A DNA stretch of 25,266 bases from Dehalococcoidia bacterium UBA7891. Its GTDB lineage: Bacteria; Chloroflexota; Dehalococcoidia; Lucifugimonadales; UBA826. The notes under the pieces are model-generated. The model did no database searches, was not told the origin of the DNA, and was given only the letters and a program-made list of their open reading frames with translations. This document shows positions 21,633 through 25,266 of this stretch, piece after piece. The stretch is taken from NCBI GenBank assembly GCA_002500485.1, contig DLRJ01000117.1, forward strand, positions 1 to 25,266, written 5' to 3'. Within the stretch, counting starts at the first letter, position 1; each line of letters starts with the position of its first letter. The position numbers and the translations under genes were made by a program.

Positions 21633-24209
21633 TTACTGCAACGTAAAAACTGAACCGGATTCTGTTTTTGAAATTTCAATCTGTTGGTTGAAATTTTCTT
21701 TCATTGAATCAATGTGAGTTATGACTATGATCTTTTCAAAATCTTCGCTGATAGATTGTATGACTTCAATAAGCCTTTCCTGTCCCATTGTGTCTTGCGA
21801 GCCAAACCCCTCATCAATAAATAATATTGGTAATGGAGACCCTGACCTGGAGGCAAGCAATTTTGACATTGCTATTCTGATTGCAAAGTCGATTCGAAAA
21901 GTTTCCCCTCCACTGAATGTTTCATAACTTCTAGTGCCTTGTTCGTCAGATATAGTTATGGTTAGTTCTTCTGAGGGAAGTCCTGTGGCCCTATCTGTTC
22001 TGCCTTCTTGCAATTCTAATTTTATGGTCATTTTATTGTCACTAAGGCGAGCCAACAGTTCTTTAGCGGTATTTTCTAGCATTGGAACAGCTCTTTCTAT
22101 CATTAATGCTTGAATCCCATTGCGACCAAAAGCAGAAGCTAATTCTTCGTACAATTGAACTTCTTCATTGCTTTTTAGTATTTCTAATCCCATTGATTTT
22201 ATGTCTTCTTCAGCTTTATAGATTTCCTCAATTTGGTAGCGAGTTTGCTCACGAATTGTCACCGCATTAAGATTTTGTCCCTTCACCTCCTTAATTTTTG
22301 ATTGAATTAAATTGATCGCCTGTTCTAAATCCCCTTTTTCAGCCATCATTTTCCCAATTCTGACTAGTTCCAATTTCCAGTTTTCTATTTGGGTTTGTCT
22401 GGCCTCTCTAATGGATTTGGTGTCCTCTATAGATTGAGTTACTGATATAAGCCTGTCTTTTGACCCTTGAAGTTGCGCATGAAGTTCCAAATAGGGGCTC
22501 AATTGTTCGACTCTAGATTCAAGGTGACTATGTTTTTTTTCAGTGTCTTCCAATTTTTTAAGTTTAGAACCCAAGGTTTTTAGCTGCTTTAATTCTTCGG
22601 AGTGAAATTGTTCAGAATTAAGTTGTTCTTCCATTTGGGCCACATTTAATTTAATTGAACTCAGCTCAATTGAAGAATCCTCACTTTTCGCCAACTGATT
22701 CATCAGATTAAATTTTAGTTTTTCTGTCCCTGTTTTTTTCTGAACCAAATTACTCTGCTCTAATTCATTGTTAGTAATGAGTTCTTTTTTTCTTTCAGTA
22801 AGGGTTTGGATTTTTTTTAAGTTGGATTCGTATTCAGCTTTGCTGGTTTCCCCCTCACGTTGAAGCCCGTCCCTTATGTGATTTTTGCTGCCGTCTGAAA
22901 CAGATTGAAGGCAAAGCGGACAGGCTGCCTCGGCATGATTTATCATGTCAAACCTATTTCGGCTGTCGGACATCTGCGTCATTAAAGTTTTATTGGAGAT
23001 TTGTAAAATGGTTACTTTCTCGGACATAGCGTTAGCCTTATCTAATAGGTGTTCTCTTTTGCCAATTTCGGTCTCCAAACTTTGAAGGGTGGTGTTGGCA
23101 AGGTTGATTTCATGTAACAAAGTAGGAATGCTGTCCACTAAGGGTTGGAGGTCTGTATTGATCCGATTCCATTCATTGGCAATTTGCGATTCTAATTTCA
23201 GTTTTTCAATCGCTATTGTCTTTTCTATTACAATTTTCTCTTCGTTTATTTTGTGAAAATCAGACATTAATGTAGAAGATTTACCATACTCAGATCTCAA
23301 GTTCTGATATTCCTTATAAGATGATTGAATCTCTTCAGAACGGCTGAGCAAAGTTTTCAATTCATCTAATTCTGCTTTCCAACGCATTTCTTGGACTAGC
23401 ATCAGGTCTACTTCTTTTTCGAATGTTTTAATTTGGTCGGATACGGTTTTTTTATTGGATATTTCAGCTAATAAGGTCTGACGGTTTAGGTTATAGTCTT
23501 CCAATTCGCTACTAAGGCTTTGTTCTTCTGATAATAGATTTCGAGACTCTTTTTCATACGTCTCCAATTTTTCAAGGAGTACTTCTTTTTTTTGAACAAT
23601 TGAAGATTTATTCTCGATCACTGATCGTTGCACTGCAACATCATTTTGCAGTTGGCGGGAATGCTGTTTAGACGCTGATTCCAGACGTTCATAATATGAG
23701 AGGTCCAGTAAGTCGGCTAAAATCTTTTTTCTGTCGGTTGGCCTGGAGGATGTGAAGCGATTGGAATCCCCTTGTTTTAGATAAGAAGTGTTTATGAAAG
23801 TTTCATAGTCCATATTGAGTAAGTCGACTATTTTTTCCTCAGTTTCTTTTATGGTATTAGCCATCAGTGAGGTTACGGTATCACCGACAATAATGGACAG
23901 ATTCAGTTCTGATTTTCCTGATGAGGCACCTTTACTTTTTGCATAGGTGCGAGTAACCCTGTACCTGTTGTCGCCCGCAAAAAAATCTAGTTCTACAAAC
24001 ATAGAGTTTCGAGCGATATTGACCAGTTCATCTTGGGTTCTTGCTCTTGATTTTCCCCATATCGACCATGTTATCGCGTCAAGTAAAGCAGTTTTGCCAT
24101 AACCGTTATCCCCGGAAATGCAGGCGATATGGACCGGCTCTAGATTTAGAGAAGGGACATCTTCTCCGTAGCACATAAAATTTTTGACAGTTAACAATAG
24201 TGGGATCAT
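21633..24209 (-). CDS. sbcC: Exonuclease subunit SbcC / Rad50-type SMC ATPase
   Basis: 858 residues. The N-terminal ATPase half has Walker A SGDNGYGKT (32-40) and INTSYLKQGDSNRFTSSRPTDRKKILADLLDL, the usual SbcC Q-loop region. Long coiled coils (about 175-425 and 455-700) flank a zinc hook CPLC (Cys430, Cys433) at the exact centre. The C-terminal half has signature TFSGGETFRIDFAIRIAMS and Walker B LPILFIDEGFGSQD. With the SbcD nuclease it processes DNA ends, hairpins and stalled forks. sbcD is not in the window. Downstream of the selenoprotein-like OsmC gene by 27 bases on the same strand, with a weak GGA before the ATG. Confidence 0.95.
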   Translation of the reverse strand: MIPLLLTVKNFMCYGEDVPSLNLEPVHIACISGDNGYGKTALLDAITWSIWGKSRARTQDELVNIARNSMFVELDFFAGDNRYRVTRTYAKSKGASSGKSELNLSIIVGDTVTSLMANTIKETEEKIVDLLNMDYETFINTSYLKQGDSNRFTSSRPTDRKKILADLLDLSYYERLESASKQHSRQLQNDVAVQRSVIENKSSIVQKKEVLLEKLETYEKESRNLLSEEQSLSSELEDYNLNRQTLLAEISNKKTVSDQIKTFEKEVDLMLVQEMRWKAELDELKTLLSRSEEIQSSYKEYQNLRSEYGKSSTLMSDFHKINEEKIVIEKTIAIEKLKLESQIANEWNRINTDLQPLVDSIPTLLHEINLANTTLQSLETEIGKREHLLDKANAMSEKVTILQISNKTLMTQMSDSRNRFDMINHAEAACPLCLQSVSDGSKNHIRDGLQREGETSKAEYESNLKKIQTLTERKKELITNNELEQSNLVQKKTGTEKLKFNLMNQLAKSEDSSIELSSIKLNVAQMEEQLNSEQFHSEELKQLKTLGSKLKKLEDTEKKHSHLESRVEQLSPYLELHAQLQGSKDRLISVTQSIEDTKSIREARQTQIENWKLELVRIGKMMAEKGDLEQAINLIQSKIKEVKGQNLNAVTIREQTRYQIEEIYKAEEDIKSMGLEILKSNEEVQLYEELASAFGRNGIQALMIERAVPMLENTAKELLARLSDNKMTIKLELQEGRTDRATGLPSEELTITISDEQGTRSYETFSGGETFRIDFAIRIAMSKLLASRSGSPLPILFIDEGFGSQDTMGQERLIEVIQSISEDFEKIIVITHIDSMKENFNQQIEISKTESGSVFTLQ

Positions 24210-24236
24210 ATTTAATCCGCCGGCCTGTAATTTACC

Positions 24237-24746
24237 TTACGCTATATTTACCTCTGTTCCATTCAAGGTGCAGATACTTTTTAATGGTACTGTGGTTTTC
24301 ACTAGACTTTCGGCGAAACAGCCTTTTTTCGCCAATTGGATGACTTCAATTAAATCTTCCTCTGAGTGGTCGGATTCAACATCGAAAAAGCTTCTAACTT
24401 CCGTTACCCCGTTTTCGACTGTATTATCGGCTATAGAACCTTTTAAGTAGTAATCCATTTCAACGTGAACTTTCGGTGAGTGTATTCCTATTTCTTTCAT
24501 TGAAGCGTACCGTTTCAAATTAGTTAATAGTCAAAAACCTATTCCACCCACTACGTATGTAAGTGGAGAAGGGTAGTTATCATCGCCTCCTAGTCGGGGA
24601 GGTTCATCGGAATAAAAGGTGAATTTATCTTTTTTACCTGCATGAAGCATTTTTTCAAGATGTTCGCATTCGACAGACACTGTTGATTTAAAAACATTTT
24701 TGGGTAGTTCCGATCCTACTGTAGATTGTGGTATGTCACTTGGCAT
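24237..24746 (-). CDS. OsmC-family protein, probable selenoprotein (in-frame TGA read as Sec72)
   Basis: Two apparent ORFs (71 and 93 codons) lie in one frame, separated by TGA at 24533-24531 and four further sense codons. Read through, they give a 169-residue OsmC/Ohr-like protein: FTFYSDEPPRLGGDDNYPSPLTYVVGGIGF, then the TGA, then LLTNLKRYASMKEIGI and a C-terminal part with EEDLIEVIQLAKKGCFAES. In OsmC proteins the residue after the GG-I/L-x-x stretch is the first redox cysteine (family pattern LaxC), and the second is in the later helix, here Cys143. The TGA sits exactly at the first. A SECIS-like hairpin starts immediately after it. The enzyme would reduce organic hydroperoxides. AGGAG precedes the ATG at 24746, which overlaps the end of carB. 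No selA, selB, selD or tRNA-Sec is in view. Family membership is firm; Sec is a strong inference. Confidence 0.85.
24488..24530 (-). promoter_or_regulatory. Candidate bacterial SECIS hairpin
   Basis: On the minus strand, directly after the TGA, CTATT (24530-24526) can pair with AATAG (24492-24488). Inside, TTGAA (24518-24514) pairs with TTCAA (24504-24500), then an A-C mismatch, then CG with CG around a GTA loop. The loop, or the slightly larger GGTAC loop, begins with G, about 20 bases after the TGA. This fits the bacterial SECIS pattern recognised by SelB: G in the first two loop positions, distance about 16-37 bases. Confidence 0.65.
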
Positions 24747-25266
24747 GGTGAGGCTCTCCTTCAGGTGTGGGGATATATTCCAGCATTGATTTGACGTTAT
24801 AGTTTGGACCTTCTGAAGTCAGACTTTCAGCTGCAGCCGTTGCAGTGTCAATTGAAGTGAAGCAAGGTATTCTTTTCTCCACTGCTGCCCTTCTGATGTG
24901 GAAACCATCTTTTACGGCACTGCTATTACCCGTAATTGTATTGACAACGGCATCTACTGTTCCATTGACGATTATATCTACCACATTAGGATGCCCCTCA
25001 TTGAGTCGTTTTGGTATTGCTACAACTTTTTTACCCAATTCGCTGATAAGAGAGGCCGTACCTTCAGTGGCGAACAAATCATATCCTTCATCAACCAGTT
25101 TCTGAATCAGCTTGCCTGACTGTTTTTTGTCCTCATCAGAGATGCTTAGGAGTATAGAACCATTTACAGGAAGTCTGAGATCGGCGGCAATTAAAGCCTT
25201 GCTGATAGCCGATTCATAGTCATAATCTATTCCCATCACCTCACCAGTTGATTTCATTTCTGGTCC
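24736..25266 (-). CDS. carB: Carbamoyl-phosphate synthase large subunit, C-terminal part
   Basis: The frame is open to the right window edge (GPEMKSTGEVMGID), so only the last 176 residues are seen. GPEMKSTGEVMG is the conserved end of the second ATP-grasp half of CarB. It is followed by the MGS-like allosteric domain (about 25-150 of the visible part), with SISDEDKK, FATEGTASLI, and NVVDIIVNGTVDAVVNT, which binds effectors such as UMP or ornithine. It makes carbamoyl phosphate for pyrimidine and arginine synthesis. The last 11 bases overlap the OsmC-family gene, so they share a transcript. Confidence 0.95.
   Translation of the reverse strand, partial: GPEMKSTGEVMGIDYDYESAISKALIAADLRLPVNGSILLSISDEDKKQSGKLIQKLVDEGYDLFATEGTASLISELGKKVVAIPKRLNEGHPNVVDIIVNGTVDAVVNTITGNSSAVKDGFHIRRAAVEKRIPCFTSIDTATAAAESLTSEGPNYNVKSMLEYIPTPEGEPHHAK

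Noticed and set aside
24531..24746. Two separate small genes or a pseudogene in the OsmC region
   Set aside because: Both parts are in the same frame, show no other damage, and join to a full-length family member with the stop exactly at the redox cysteine.

Overview
The window looks like part of a bacterial chromosome from an uncultured, moderately AT-rich organism. My best guess is a Chloroflexota lineage near the marine SAR202/Dehalococcoidia. The guess rests on the gene mix: a GDHP-type methylenetetrahydrofolate reductase, a PPOX-class flavin/F420 protein, a GYD-domain protein, a TIGR01906/DUF1461 membrane protein, an actinobacterial-style bifunctional Dcd, MeaB and paired CoA-transferase subunits. 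No rRNA or other phylogenetic marker is present, so the placement is an inference. There is no phage, transposase, CRISPR array or rRNA.

Layout. Bases 1-3440 are more GC-rich than the rest (sampled lines are about 57-60% GC, against about 32-38% in the riboflavin/mutL block). They hold the 3' end of a MetF-like gene, a convergent FAD-dependent amine/amino-acid oxidase, a 420-base non-coding stretch, and an arsR-arsM pair (arsenic-responsive repressor and arsenite methyltransferase). A tRNA-Lys(UUU) gene on the minus strand sits at the compositional boundary, with signal peptidase I just upstream of it. From 4345 to 13507 all genes lie on the plus strand: a SIMPL-domain lipoprotein, dcd, ribD-ribE-ribBA-ribH, meaB, an inositol-monophosphatase-family enzyme, a small HAD-type protein and mutL. 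No FMN riboswitch is visible ahead of the rib genes.

From 13522 to 18468 the minus strand carries, in transcription order, mazG, a small AtzG/GatC-like protein and an amidase (all overlapping), an ABM-domain protein, and then a GYD protein with a two-gene ABC exporter. A DUF1461 membrane protein (plus) and PPOX and GNAT genes (minus) follow. The two subunits of a 3-oxoacid-type CoA transferase lie on the plus strand. At the right edge the minus strand reads carB (3' end), an OsmC-family gene, and sbcC.

The most notable observation is the OsmC-family gene at 24237-24746. Its reading frame is interrupted by one in-frame TGA exactly where the family has its first redox cysteine. The downstream half continues in the same frame and keeps the second cysteine. 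A SECIS-like hairpin starts directly after the TGA. It is best read as a selenocysteine-containing OsmC-like protein that standard gene callers would split into two ORFs or call a pseudogene. Other points of interest are a probable ATT start codon for the GYD protein, probable leaderless promoters for arsR and lepB, and an ArsR whose only cysteines are a vicinal pair near the C-terminus.
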